Shown: in pieces, positions 1 through 8,576 of the stretch
Position numbering within the stretch: position 1 is the first letter of the stretch
Layout of the letters: each line of letters starts with the position of its first letter
Assembly (NCBI RefSeq): GCF_036227105.1
Contig: NZ_CP109434.1
Coordinates: forward strand, 6,916,501 to 6,980,500
Reading direction: 5' to 3'
Origin: Amycolatopsis sp. NBC_01488
GTDB lineage: Bacteria > Actinomycetota > Actinomycetes > Mycobacteriales > Pseudonocardiaceae
Length of the DNA stretch: 64,000 nucleotides
The notes under the pieces: model-generated
What the model saw: the letters and a program-made list of their open reading frames with translations, nothing else
What the model was told of the DNA's origin: nothing
The model's database searches: none
Program-made: the position numbers and the translations under genes

Positions 1-715
1 GGGCGGCGTCGCGGACGTGGCCCAGCAGCCTCGGGTTCGGGCCGCCGTCCGGCTCGCAGAGGCGCTCGACCGCGCCGAACACGCCGATCGCACCCACCAC
101 GATGCCGCCGTGGCCGCGGATCGGCGCCGCGATCCCCGCCTCGCCGGAGATCATCTCGCCGTTCTCCACCGCCCAGCCCGCTTCACGTACCTTCGCACAC
201 GCGCGCTTGATCGCCGTCTGCGTGACCAGCGTGCGGCGCGTGTACGACTCCGGGGTCGCCTTCAGCGTCGTGTCGTAGGCCAGCAGCACCTTGCCCAGCG
301 CCGTCGCGTGCAGCGGCAGGAGCGTGCCGACGTCCAGGGTCTGCAGGCTGTCGTCCGGCCGGAACACGTGGTGCACGACGAGCACGCGGCCTTCGAGGGG
401 CGCGCCGATCCGGACCGCTTCGCCGCTGCGTGACGCCAGCGCGTCGGCCCAGTTGATCGCGCGGGAGCGCAGCTCGTTGACGTCGAGGTAGCTCGTGCCC
501 AGGTGCAGCAGCGCCGCGCCGAGCTGGTACTTGCCCGTGTCGCGGTCCTGCTCGACGAACCCGACGCCCTGCAGCGTGCGCAGGATCCCGTGCGCGGTGC
601 CCTTGGCCAGCTCGAGCGATTCGGCGATCTCGCCGACGCCGAGACGGCCCGAGCCGCGCGCCAGCAAGCGCAGGATCGCGGCGGCGCGCTCGATGGACTG
701 GATCGGACCGGGCAC
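1..715 (-). CDS. gylR: IclR-family glycerol operon repressor, partial
   Basis: Transcription regulator, probably the glycerol-responsive repressor of the divergent glpF-glpK-glpD genes (GylR of Streptomyces is the family precedent). The N-terminal winged helix-turn-helix covers about residues 1-60 (IERAAAILRLL, LAKGTAHGILRTLQGVGF) and is followed by the IclR effector-binding domain. The frame is open to base 1, so only the last residues are missing; about 238 residues are visible against the usual 250 or so. I chose GTG 715 because it directly precedes the PGPIQSIERA start typical of the family. The sugar specificity is inferred from the neighbours. Confidence 0.9.
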   Translation of the reverse strand, partial: MPGPIQSIERAAAILRLLARGSGRLGVGEIAESLELAKGTAHGILRTLQGVGFVEQDRDTGKYQLGAALLHLGTSYLDVNELRSRAINWADALASRSGEAVRIGAPLEGRVLVVHHVFRPDDSLQTLDVGTLLPLHATALGKVLLAYDTTLKATPESYTRRTLVTQTAIKRACAKVREAGWAVENGEMISGEAGIAAPIRGHGGIVVGAIGVFGAVERLCEPDGGPNPRLLGHVRDAA

Positions 716-969
716 GGCGCGACCCTACTGGATCGAGCGTTGCCAATCCGACCGGCAGTCACGGCGGAACACGTCCCGTTGAGTAAATTCGCTCCGGTTC
801 GGGTCCGCCTGCTTTCGGCCGGATTGGTCACCTGACCGGCCCGGATTCGACAATGTCGAACATCCACACCGGGCGTTCGACAATGCCGACCGGGGTCCGT
901 TGACCCCTGCGCACCCCGAACTTAGCTTTCACCCACCGGGGCAACGATCGGTCCTTTGTGGAGGAAGCA
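716..969. promoter_or_regulatory. Divergent gylR/glpF promoter and operator region
   Basis: A likely glpF promoter is TTGACC (900-905), 17 bp, TAGCTT (923-928), with a GAGGA ribosome site at 961-965. Upstream lies a perfect 7-1-7 palindrome, TTCGACA-a-TGTCGAA (846-860). An imperfect copy follows 30 bp further on (876-890); both begin TTCGACAATG. Two same-face palindromes between an IclR gene and its glp operon are best read as the repressor operators. No other gene is seen here. Confidence 0.7.
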
Positions 970-1791
970 ATGGTGCGAAACCTCAAGGCCCACGGACTCG
1001 TCGGCGAGATGGCCGCCGAGTTCGTGGGGACGATGATCCTCATCCTGTTCGGGTGCGGGGTGGTGGCGCAGGTCGTCGCCGCGGGCATCGGGGACCACGA
1101 CAGCATCGCCTGGGCCTGGGGCCTCGGTGTCACGCTCGGTGTCTACGTCGCTTCGCGGATCAGCGGCGCGCACCTGAACCCCGCGGTCACCGTCGCGCTG
1201 GCCGTGTTCAAGGGCTTCGAATGGCGCAAGGTCGCCCCGTACGCCCTGGCCCAGACCGCGGGCGCGTTCCTCGCCGCGCTGCTCGTGCGCTGGAACTACA
1301 CCGAGGTGCTCCACGCCAAGGACCCCGGCCTCACGATCAAGACCCAGGGCGTGTTCTCCACCCTTCCGGGTAACGGCACGCTCCCGGTGGGTGACTGGGG
1401 TGCCTTCCGCGACCAGATCATCGGCACCGCGATCCTCGTCCTGGTGATCTTCGCCATCACCGACCTGCGCAACACCTCGCCGGGCGCGAACCTGGCCCCG
1501 GTCGTCGTCGGCTTCCTGGTCGTCGCGATCGGCATGGCCTGGGGCACCGACGCCGGCTACGCGATCAACCCCGCCCGCGACTTCGGCCCGCGCCTGGCCT
1601 CCTGGCTGACCGGCTACGACACGGCGTTCACCGACCAGTACGGCTTCCCCTACTGGTGGATCCCGATCGTGGCCCCGGTGCTCGGCGCGGTGATCGGCGG
1701 CGCGATCTACAAGTTCCTGATCGAGCGCCACCTGCCCGCCGGGGAGCAGCTGGACGCCATGCCCGCCAAGGACTTCGAGCCCGCCAACTGA
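970..1791 (+). CDS. glpF: Glycerol uptake facilitator (aquaglyceroporin)
   Basis: MIP-family membrane channel that lets glycerol diffuse into the cell. The two half-pore NPA motifs are present at residues 70-72 (HLNPAVT) and 200-202 (AINPARDFGPR). The Asp after the second NPA-R is the glycerol-channel signature, in place of a water-selective arrangement. Length is 273 aa, normal for the family. ATG 970 is preferred over GTG 958 because a GGAGGA ribosome site sits 4-5 bases before it. First gene of glpF-glpK-glpD, 29 bp before glpK. Confidence 0.95.
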   Translation: MVRNLKAHGLVGEMAAEFVGTMILILFGCGVVAQVVAAGIGDHDSIAWAWGLGVTLGVYVASRISGAHLNPAVTVALAVFKGFEWRKVAPYALAQTAGAFLAALLVRWNYTEVLHAKDPGLTIKTQGVFSTLPGNGTLPVGDWGAFRDQIIGTAILVLVIFAITDLRNTSPGANLAPVVVGFLVVAIGMAWGTDAGYAINPARDFGPRLASWLTGYDTAFTDQYGFPYWWIPIVAPVLGAVIGGAIYKFLIERHLPAGEQLDAMPAKDFEPAN

Positions 1792-1820
1792 CTTCCGCCG
1801 ATCGACCGAGGAGTACCTCC

Positions 1821-3338
1821 ATGCCTGACTACGTCGGCGCCGTTGACCAGGGCACCACGAGCACCCGCTTCATGATCTTCGACCACGGCGGCAACGAGAT
1901 CGCCCGCCACCAGCTCGAGCACCAGCAGATCCTGCCCAGGCCCGGCTGGGTCGAGCACGACGCCACCGAGATCTGGGAGCGCACCCGCTCGGTCATCGCC
2001 ACCGCGCTCACCAAGGCGAACCTGACGCACGGTGACCTGGCCGCGCTCGGCATCACCAACCAGCGCGAGACCACCGTCGTGTGGAACCGCCGCACCGGCC
2101 GCCCGTACTACAACGCGATCGTCTGGCAGGACACCCGCACCGACCGGATCGCCTCGGCGCTGGAGCGCGAGGGCAAGGGTGACGTCATCCGCCGCAAGGC
2201 CGGCCTCCCGCCCGCGACGTACTTCTCCGGCGGCAAGCTGCAGTGGATCCTCGAAAACGTCGACGGCGTGCGGGAGGACGCCGAGAAGGGCGACGCCCTC
2301 TTCGGCACCACCGACTCGTGGCTCATCTGGAACCTCACCGGCGGACCGGACGGCGGCGTCCACGTCACCGATCCGACCAACGCGTCGCGCACCATGCTGA
2401 TGGACCTCGAAACCCTCGACTGGGACGACGAGCTGCTGTCGTTCTTCGACGTCCCGAAGCAGATGCTCCCGGCGATCCGGCCGTCGTCGAACCCCGGCTT
2501 CTTCGGCACCACCCGCGCGGACGGCCCGCTCGGCGGCGAGGTCGCGCTCACCGGCGTCCTGGGCGACCAGCAGGCGGCGACCGTCGGGCAGGTCTGCTTC
2601 CGGCCCGGCGAGGCCAAGAACACCTACGGCACCGGCAACTTCCTGCTGCTCAACACCGGTCACGAGCTGGTCCGCTCGAAGCACGGCCTGCTCACGACGC
2701 TGTGCTACCAGTTCGGCGACCAGAAGCCGGTCTACGCGCTGGAAGGCTCGATCGCCGTCACCGGGTCGGCCGTGCAGTGGCTGCGCGACCAGCTGGGCAT
2801 CATCAGCGGCGCGGCGCAGAGCGAGAGCCTGGCCCGTCAGGTCGAGGACAACGGCGGCGTCTACTTCGTCCCGGCGTTCTCCGGCCTCTTCGCGCCGTAC
2901 TGGCGCTCGGACGCCCGCGGCGCGATCGTCGGGCTCACCCGCGCCACGACGAACGCCCACATCGCGCGGGCCACCCTGGAAGCGATCTGCTACCAGACCC
3001 GCGACGTCGTCGAGGCGATGCAGAACGACTCCGGCGTCACGCTCGATGTGTTGCGTGTGGACGGTGGCGTGACCGCCAACGAGCTGTGCATGCAGCTGCA
3101 GGCGGACATCCTCGGCGTGCCGGTGTCGAAGCCGGTCGTCGCGGAGACCACCGCGCTCGGGGCCGCCTACGCGGCCGGGCTGGCCGTCGGCTTCTGGAAG
3201 TCGACCGACGAGCTGGAGCAGAACTGGAACGAGGACAAGCGCTGGCAGCCGACGTGGCCGGACGAGCAGCGCGCCGAGGGCTACGCGGGCTGGCAGAAGG
3301 CCGTCGGCCGCACGCTCGACTGGGTCGACGTGCAATGA
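1821..3338 (+). CDS. glpK: Glycerol kinase
   Basis: Phosphorylates glycerol to sn-glycerol-3-phosphate with ATP in the cytoplasm. FGGY-family kinase of 505 aa with the N-terminal phosphate loop DQGTTSTRF, the TNQRET substrate segment, and the C-terminal FGGY signature region around GGVTANELCMQ. GAGGAG (1808-1813) precedes the ATG. Its stop codon overlaps a non-used ATG, and glpD follows at once, so uptake, phosphorylation and oxidation are co-expressed. Confidence 0.97.
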   Translation: MPDYVGAVDQGTTSTRFMIFDHGGNEIARHQLEHQQILPRPGWVEHDATEIWERTRSVIATALTKANLTHGDLAALGITNQRETTVVWNRRTGRPYYNAIVWQDTRTDRIASALEREGKGDVIRRKAGLPPATYFSGGKLQWILENVDGVREDAEKGDALFGTTDSWLIWNLTGGPDGGVHVTDPTNASRTMLMDLETLDWDDELLSFFDVPKQMLPAIRPSSNPGFFGTTRADGPLGGEVALTGVLGDQQAATVGQVCFRPGEAKNTYGTGNFLLLNTGHELVRSKHGLLTTLCYQFGDQKPVYALEGSIAVTGSAVQWLRDQLGIISGAAQSESLARQVEDNGGVYFVPAFSGLFAPYWRSDARGAIVGLTRATTNAHIARATLEAICYQTRDVVEAMQNDSGVTLDVLRVDGGVTANELCMQLQADILGVPVSKPVVAETTALGAAYAAGLAVGFWKSTDELEQNWNEDKRWQPTWPDEQRAEGYAGWQKAVGRTLDWVDVQ

Positions 3339-3355
3339 ACAGGAGGAGGAACACC

Positions 3356-5044
3356 GTGACCCCGCTTTCCCCGCAGTACCGGGCGGAGACCCTGCGGAAG
3401 CTCGCGAACGAAGAGGTCGATGTGCTGGTCGTCGGCGGGGGAGTGACCGGCGCGGGCGTCGCGCTCGACGCCGCGTCGCGCGGGCTGTCGACCGCGCTGG
3501 TCGAGGCCCGCGACTTCGCCGCCGGCACGTCCAGCCGCTCGTCCAAGCTGATCCACGGCGGCCTGCGCTACCTGGAGCAGCTGGACTTCAAGCTGGTGCG
3601 CGAAGCGCTCAAGGAACGCGGCCTGCTGCTGCAGAAGCTGGCCCCGCACCTGGTGCGGCCGGTGAAGTTCCTGGTGCCGCTGAAGCACCGGGTGTGGGAG
3701 CGCGGCTACATCGGCGCGGGCGTCACGCTGTACGACACGCTCGGCGGCGCCCGCGCGCTGCCGCGGCACCGGCACCTGTCCAGGCGCGGCGCGGGCAAGG
3801 TGGCACCGGCGCTCGCAGACGACGCGTTGATCGGCGCGATCCAGTACTACGACGCCCAGGTCGACGACGCCCGCCACACGATGACGATCGCGCGGACGGC
3901 CGCCGAACAAGGTGCTTCGGTGCTGACGCGGGCTCGCGTGACGTCGCTGCTTCGCGACGGCGAGCGAGTGGTCGGCGCGAAGGTGGTCGACCGGGAGAGC
4001 GGGGTCGAGTTCGAGATCCGCGCTCGCATCGTCGTGGCCGCCACCGGTGTCTGGAGCGACGACATGGCGGCGGCGGCGGGCATCCCGGCGCCGTTCACCG
4101 TGCGGGCGTCGAAGGGCATCCACCTCGTGGTGCCGCGGGAGAAGATCGACCTCGACACCGGGCTGATCCTGCGCACCGAGAAGAGCGTGCTGTTCGTGAT
4201 CCCGTGGGGCCGGCACTGGATCGTCGGCACCACCGACACCGAGTGGGACCTCGACCGCGAGCACCCGGCGGCGAGCCGCGCGGACGTCGACTACGTGCTG
4301 GAGCACCTCAACGCCGTCCTGCGTACCCCCGTGACGCACGACGACATCGAGGGCGTCTACGCGGGACTGCGTCCGCTGCTCGCGGCGAAGTCGGCCGCGA
4401 CGACGAAGCTGTCGCGGGAGCACGCGGTGGCGCACCCGGTGCCGGGCCTGGTGATCGTGGCCGGCGGCAAGTACACGACGTACCGGGTGATGGCCGCGGA
4501 CGCGGTCGACGTCGTGGTCGAGGAGCTCGGCCGGCCCGCGCCGCCGTCGTGGACCGACCGGCTGCCGATCGTCGGCGCGGACGGCTACCACGAGCTGTGG
4601 GCCGACCGCGTTTCGGTCGCTTCGCGGACGGGACTGCCGCTGCCGCGCGTCGAGCACCTGCTGCAGCGGTACGGGACGCGGATCTGGAACCTCGTCGAGC
4701 TGGTCAAGGAGCAGCCTTCGCTCGGCGAGCCGATCACGGACACCTCGGAGTACCTCCGCGTCGAGGCCGTCTACGCGGTTTCGCACGAGGGCGCGCTGCA
4801 CCTGGAGGACGTCCTCACCCGGCGGACGCGGATCTCGATCGAGGAGCGCGACCGCGGCGTCGCGGCGGCTCCGGTCGTCGCTTCGCTGATGGCTCCGCTG
4901 CTGGGCTGGGATGCGCACCGCACCGACCGGGAAGTGGCCAACTACCTGGCCCGGGTCGAGGCGGAGCGCTCGGCGCAGGAGGCCCCGGACGACGCGGCGG
5001 CGAACGCCACCCGCCTCGCGGCGCCGGCCCTGCTGCCGAGCTGA
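3356..5044 (+). CDS. glpD: Aerobic glycerol-3-phosphate dehydrogenase (FAD)
   Basis: Membrane-associated flavoenzyme oxidising glycerol-3-phosphate to dihydroxyacetone phosphate and feeding electrons to the quinone pool. The Rossmann FAD motif GGGVTGAG is at residues 27-34, followed by the family segments GTSSRSSKLIHGGLRYLEQ and, later, GGKYTTYRVMA. Length is 562 aa. An upstream ATG (3335) overlaps the glpK stop, but AGGAGGAGGA at 3341-3350 places the real start at GTG 3356. Last gene of the glycerol operon. Confidence 0.96.
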   Translation: MTPLSPQYRAETLRKLANEEVDVLVVGGGVTGAGVALDAASRGLSTALVEARDFAAGTSSRSSKLIHGGLRYLEQLDFKLVREALKERGLLLQKLAPHLVRPVKFLVPLKHRVWERGYIGAGVTLYDTLGGARALPRHRHLSRRGAGKVAPALADDALIGAIQYYDAQVDDARHTMTIARTAAEQGASVLTRARVTSLLRDGERVVGAKVVDRESGVEFEIRARIVVAATGVWSDDMAAAAGIPAPFTVRASKGIHLVVPREKIDLDTGLILRTEKSVLFVIPWGRHWIVGTTDTEWDLDREHPAASRADVDYVLEHLNAVLRTPVTHDDIEGVYAGLRPLLAAKSAATTKLSREHAVAHPVPGLVIVAGGKYTTYRVMAADAVDVVVEELGRPAPPSWTDRLPIVGADGYHELWADRVSVASRTGLPLPRVEHLLQRYGTRIWNLVELVKEQPSLGEPITDTSEYLRVEAVYAVSHEGALHLEDVLTRRTRISIEERDRGVAAAPVVASLMAPLLGWDAHRTDREVANYLARVEAERSAQEAPDDAAANATRLAAPALLPS

Positions 5045-5050
5045 TCCGGC

Positions 5051-5090
5051 GTGCTCACGGAGCCGGCACGCAGTCCAGCTCCGTGAGCAC
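5051..5090. terminator. Hairpin at the glpD / kinase convergent end
   Basis: Perfect 13-bp inverted repeat (5051-5063 with 5078-5090, 14-base loop) just after the glpD stop. It has no U tract, as is common for actinobacterial terminators. The distal arm lies inside the last codons of the opposing kinase gene, so one hairpin could end both transcripts. Confidence 0.6.
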
Positions 5091-5903
5091 GTACCGGGCG
5101 TTGGCCGAGATGACCGGGTTGGTGTGCCGGTAGTACGGCAGCTGGATCACGGCCATCGACAGTGCCCAGCCGCGGCCGCGCGCCCAGGTCGCGTCGTCGG
5201 CGGCCACGGCGTCGCGGAAGATCTGCCGGGTGCTCCCGGACAGCAGGTTCCACGCGGGGATCAGGTCGCAGGCCGGGTCGCCGAGGCCCGCGGTGGCCCA
5301 GTCGAGGACGCCGGTCAGGCGGCCATCGGTGAGCAGCAGATTGCTCGGCATCAGGTCCGCATGCACCCAGCACGGCCGGTCTGTCCACTGGGGAGCGTCG
5401 AGGGCCTCGGCCCAGCCGGCCAGTGCCGCGTCCGCGTCGAACGGCTCGTCGGTGCGGCTCAGCTCCGTGATCGCCTGGCGCGTGGCCCGGTCGACGGCGG
5501 ACAGCGGCGTCCCGCGGTAGGCCGGGGGACCGTCCGCCGGGTTCGCCCGGAGCGCGAGGACGAACTCCGCCAGATCGCGGGCCGGTGCGTCCCGGCCTTC
5601 CCGCGCGGGTTCGCCGTCGAGCCAGCGGTGCACCGCCCACGGCCACGGCCAGTCCTCGGCGGGTTCGCCCAGTGCGGCGACCTCCGGGACGGCCACCGGC
5701 AACCCGCCGAGCGCGCTCAGGATCCGGTGCTCCTTCGAGACGTCCTCGGCGGTGCGGGGCAGCCGGACCGTCAAGTCGTCCCCGAGGCGGTACACGGCGT
5801 TGACCGTGCCGCCGGAGGCCAGCGGAGTGATCGGGCGGTCGGCCCACTCCGGGAACTGCGTGCGCAGCAGCCGCCGGACGAGCGCGGTGTCGACGGCGGG
5901 CAT
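5055..5903 (-). CDS. Aminoglycoside phosphotransferase-family kinase
   Basis: Small-molecule kinase of the APH/choline kinase fold, 282 aa. The catalytic-loop motif HADLMPSN is at residues 181-188 (catalytic Asp183, metal-binding Asn188) and the following VLDWA supplies the second metal Asp. The substrate cannot be deduced; many such proteins in actinobacteria are not resistance enzymes. It ends 11 bp from glpD (convergent) and its ATG is 92 bp from argG (divergent). I see no operon partner. Confidence 0.85.
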   Translation of the reverse strand: MPAVDTALVRRLLRTQFPEWADRPITPLASGGTVNAVYRLGDDLTVRLPRTAEDVSKEHRILSALGGLPVAVPEVAALGEPAEDWPWPWAVHRWLDGEPAREGRDAPARDLAEFVLALRANPADGPPAYRGTPLSAVDRATRQAITELSRTDEPFDADAALAGWAEALDAPQWTDRPCWVHADLMPSNLLLTDGRLTGVLDWATAGLGDPACDLIPAWNLLSGSTRQIFRDAVAADDATWARGRGWALSMAVIQLPYYRHTNPVISANARYVLTELDCVPAP

Positions 5904-5958
5904 GGGATCACCGAACCACGCACGTCAACCGGGTTTCCGTGACCCCGGGCACCCCGGA

Positions 5959-5994
5959 TTGCACGACGATGCATGGGCGTGCATAATCATTCGC
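5959..5994 (+). promoter_or_regulatory. argG promoter with ARG-box-like site; leaderless start
   Basis: TTGCAC (5959-5964), 17 bp, CATAAT (5982-5987) puts the transcript start at or next to the argG ATG (5995). There is no ribosome site, so the mRNA looks leaderless. The 14 bases at 5980-5993 match the core of the bacterial ARG box (TGAATAATTATTCA) at 11 positions and cover the -10. A second inverted repeat, ATGCA-N6-TGCAT (5969-5984), overlaps it. Repression by ArgR is inferred. Confidence 0.65.
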
Positions 5995-7443
5995 ATGTCC
6001 AAGGTGCTCACTTCCCTGCCCGTCGGCGAGCGTGTCGGTATCGCCTTCTCCGGTGGCCTCGACACTTCCGTAGCGGTCGCGTGGATGCGCGACAAGGGCG
6101 CGGTGCCCTGCACCTACACCGCCGACATCGGCCAGTACGACGAGCCCGACATCGCGTCGGTGCCCGGGCGCGCACACGCCTACGGCGCGGAGATCGCCCG
6201 GCTGGTCGACTGCCGGGAAGCCCTCGTGGAAGAGGGGCTCGCGGCGCTGACGTGCGGGGCGTTCCACATCCGCTCCGGCGGCCGCAGCTACTTCAACACG
6301 ACCCCGCTCGGCCGCGCGGTCACCGGCACGCTGCTGGTGCGCGCCATGCTCGAGGACGACGTCCAGATCTGGGGCGACGGCTCCACCTTCAAGGGCAACG
6401 ACATCGAGCGGTTCTACCGCTACGGCCTGCTCGCCAACCCCTCCCTGCGGATCTACAAGCCGTGGCTCGACGCCGACTTCGTCACCGAGCTCGGCGGCCG
6501 CAAGGAGATGTCGGAGTGGCTGCTGGCCCACGACCTGCCCTACCGCGACAGCACCGAGAAGGCCTACTCGACCGACGCCAACATCTGGGGCGCCACGCAC
6601 GAGGCGAAGTCGCTGGAGCACCTGGACACCGGCCTCGAGATCGTCAAGCCGATCATGGGCGTGGCGTTCTGGGACCCGGAGGTCGAGATCGCCACCGAGG
6701 ACGTCACGATCGGCTTCGAGCAGGGCCGGCCGGTGACGATCAACGGCAAGGAGTTCGCCACCGCCGTCGACCTGGTGCTGGAGGCCAACGCCGTCGGCGG
6801 CCGCCACGGCCTGGGCATGTCCGACCAGATCGAGAACCGGATCATCGAAGCCAAGAGCCGCGGCATCTACGAGGCGCCGGGCATGGCCCTGCTGCACGCG
6901 GCCTACGAGCGGCTCGTCAACGCCATCCACAACGAGGACACCCTTGCGAGCTACCACAACCACGGACGGGAGCTCGGCCGCCTGATGTACGAAGGCCGCT
7001 GGCTGGACCCGCAGGCGATGATGCTGCGCGAGTCGCTGCAGCGCTGGGTCGGCACCGCGATCACCGGCGAGGTGACGCTGCGGCTGCGTCGCGGCGAGGA
7101 CTACTCCATTGTGGACACCACGGGCCCGGCGTTCAGCTACCACCCCGACAAGCTGTCGATGGAGCGGACCGAGGACTCGGCGTTCGGCCCGGTCGACCGG
7201 ATCGGCCAGCTCACCATGCGCAACCTCGACATCGCGGACTCGCGGGCCAAGCTCGAGCAGTACGCGAGCCTCGGCATGGTCGGCGGGAACTCCCACCCGA
7301 AGCTGATCGGTGCCGCCCAGGCCGCGGCGACCGGCCTGATCGGCGCGATGCCCGAGGGTGGCGCCGAGGTGATCGCCTCGCGCGGCAAGGCGGGCAACGA
7401 CGAGCTGCTCGACAGCGCCGCGATGGAGTTCGGCACCGACTGA
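5995..7443 (+). CDS. argG: Argininosuccinate synthase
   Basis: Condenses citrulline and aspartate with ATP to argininosuccinate, the penultimate arginine step. The ATP-pyrophosphatase loop SGGLDTS is at residues 19-25, and the protein follows E. coli ArgG along its length (TPLGRAVTGT, WGDGSTFKGNDIERFYRYG, GGRHGLGMSDQIENRIIEAKSRGIYEAPG). It belongs to the longer E. coli-like type (482 aa). It is alone here, with no other arg genes nearby. The start is fixed by homology and by the leaderless promoter. Confidence 0.97.
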   Translation: MSKVLTSLPVGERVGIAFSGGLDTSVAVAWMRDKGAVPCTYTADIGQYDEPDIASVPGRAHAYGAEIARLVDCREALVEEGLAALTCGAFHIRSGGRSYFNTTPLGRAVTGTLLVRAMLEDDVQIWGDGSTFKGNDIERFYRYGLLANPSLRIYKPWLDADFVTELGGRKEMSEWLLAHDLPYRDSTEKAYSTDANIWGATHEAKSLEHLDTGLEIVKPIMGVAFWDPEVEIATEDVTIGFEQGRPVTINGKEFATAVDLVLEANAVGGRHGLGMSDQIENRIIEAKSRGIYEAPGMALLHAAYERLVNAIHNEDTLASYHNHGRELGRLMYEGRWLDPQAMMLRESLQRWVGTAITGEVTLRLRRGEDYSIVDTTGPAFSYHPDKLSMERTEDSAFGPVDRIGQLTMRNLDIADSRAKLEQYASLGMVGGNSHPKLIGAAQAAATGLIGAMPEGGAEVIASRGKAGNDELLDSAAMEFGTD

Positions 7444-7450
7444 CCCGCGT

Positions 7451-7487
7451 GCCGAAGGCCACCACGCGCGCCGTGGTGGCCTTCGGC
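7451..7487. terminator. Bidirectional terminator argG / oxidoreductase
   Basis: Perfect 16-bp stem (7451-7466 with 7472-7487) and 5-base loop between the convergent argG and quinone oxidoreductase genes. One of the strongest hairpins in the window. Confidence 0.8.
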
Positions 7488-7491
7488 GCGT

Positions 7492-8502
7492 TCAGGGGAC
7501 GAGCACGACCTTGCCGGTGACGGTCCCGGATTCGGCCAGGGCCAGCGCCTTCGCCGCCTCCTCGAGCGGGATCCGCGCCGCGACCTGCGCCTCGAGCCGG
7601 CCCTGCGCCGCCAGGTCGAAGACGGCCGTCAGGTCCTCGGCGAGCCGCGCGCGGAACCGGGCGAGGTTCCGCTTGCCGCCCCAGACGTTGTAGAAGTGCG
7701 TCCGGCGGCGGTTCGGCAGCACCTTCCACCACAGCAGCCGGGCGACCAGCTTCAGCACGGCCGGCTTCGGGTTGCCGCCGGTGTCCTTGGTGGCCGCGCT
7801 GCCGTAGGCGACCAGCGTGCCGCCCGGCGCGAGCAGGCGGAACGAGTCGACGATGCCCGGGCCGCCGACGTGGTCGAAGACGGCGTCGACCCCGCCCGGC
7901 GCCAGCTCGCGCACCCGGGCCGGGACGTCGCCGCGGTAGTCGATGTGGGTCGCGCCGAGCGCGGTCACGACGTCGGCGTTGCGCGCCGAAGCCGTGCCGA
8001 TCACCCGGATCCCCGCCACGCGGGCGAGCTGGACGAGCGTGGTGCCGACGCCGCCGCTCGCGCCGTGGACCAGGATCGTGCCGCCGGTCCGCACCCGCGC
8101 GATCCGGTGCAGCATCTGGTAGGCCGTGATGCCGTTGACGACGAACGTCTCGGCCTCGGCCGCGTCGAGTCCGGCGGGCACCGGGACCAGGTCGGCGGCC
8201 GGGACCACGAGGTGGCTGCTCCACCCGCCGATCTTGGTCATGGCGGCCACGCGGCGTCCGACCAGCGCGGTGTCCTCGGCTTCGAGAACGGTGCCGACGA
8301 CGTCGTAGCCGGGCACGAACGGGAACGGCGGCTGGTCGTAGTACTTCCCGCGGCGCATCTGCTGCTCGGCGAACGAGATCCCGCTCGCCTCGACGCGGAC
8401 GAGGGCTTCGCCGGCACCGGGCCGCGGCAGCTCGCGGTGCTCGACGCGCAGGCCGTCCGGCTCGACGAGGCCGGGGAGGACGATCTGGGTGGTGGTGGCC
8501 AT
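7492..8502 (-). CDS. Zinc-independent quinone oxidoreductase (MDR family)
   Basis: Medium-chain dehydrogenase/reductase, 336 aa, with an N-terminal GroES-like domain and a nucleotide-binding domain carrying HGASGGVG. No structural-zinc Cys cluster is seen, so an NADPH:quinone or enone reductase is likelier than a zinc alcohol dehydrogenase. The ribosome site is GAAAGGAAAG before ATG 8502. A 20-bp perfect palindrome lies 21-40 bp upstream, and the preceding gene on this strand is a TetR regulator whose own start has the same half-sites. Expression is therefore probably released by a small electrophile or drug. Confidence 0.88.
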   Translation of the reverse strand: MATTTQIVLPGLVEPDGLRVEHRELPRPGAGEALVRVEASGISFAEQQMRRGKYYDQPPFPFVPGYDVVGTVLEAEDTALVGRRVAAMTKIGGWSSHLVVPAADLVPVPAGLDAAEAETFVVNGITAYQMLHRIARVRTGGTILVHGASGGVGTTLVQLARVAGIRVIGTASARNADVVTALGATHIDYRGDVPARVRELAPGGVDAVFDHVGGPGIVDSFRLLAPGGTLVAYGSAATKDTGGNPKPAVLKLVARLLWWKVLPNRRRTHFYNVWGGKRNLARFRARLAEDLTAVFDLAAQGRLEAQVAARIPLEEAAKALALAESGTVTGKVVLVP

Positions 8503-8522
8503 GGGACTTTCCTTTCGGTGGT

Positions 8523-8542
8523 GAGTGATTGATCAATCACTC
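8523..8542. promoter_or_regulatory. TetR operator upstream of the oxidoreductase
   Basis: Perfect 20-bp palindrome with half-sites GAGTGA and TCACTC separated by 8 bp, in the gap between the TetR gene and the MDR gene start. The same half-sites with the same spacing recur at the TetR gene's own promoter. Confidence 0.8.
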
Positions 8543-8576
8543 GATGGGCGTGAAAGAAGTGATTTGCGGGTCCGGT

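Noticed and set aside
5055..5903. Antibiotic-resistance gene (aminoglycoside phosphotransferase)
   Set aside because: The kinase fold is clear, but nothing in sequence or context shows an aminoglycoside substrate.
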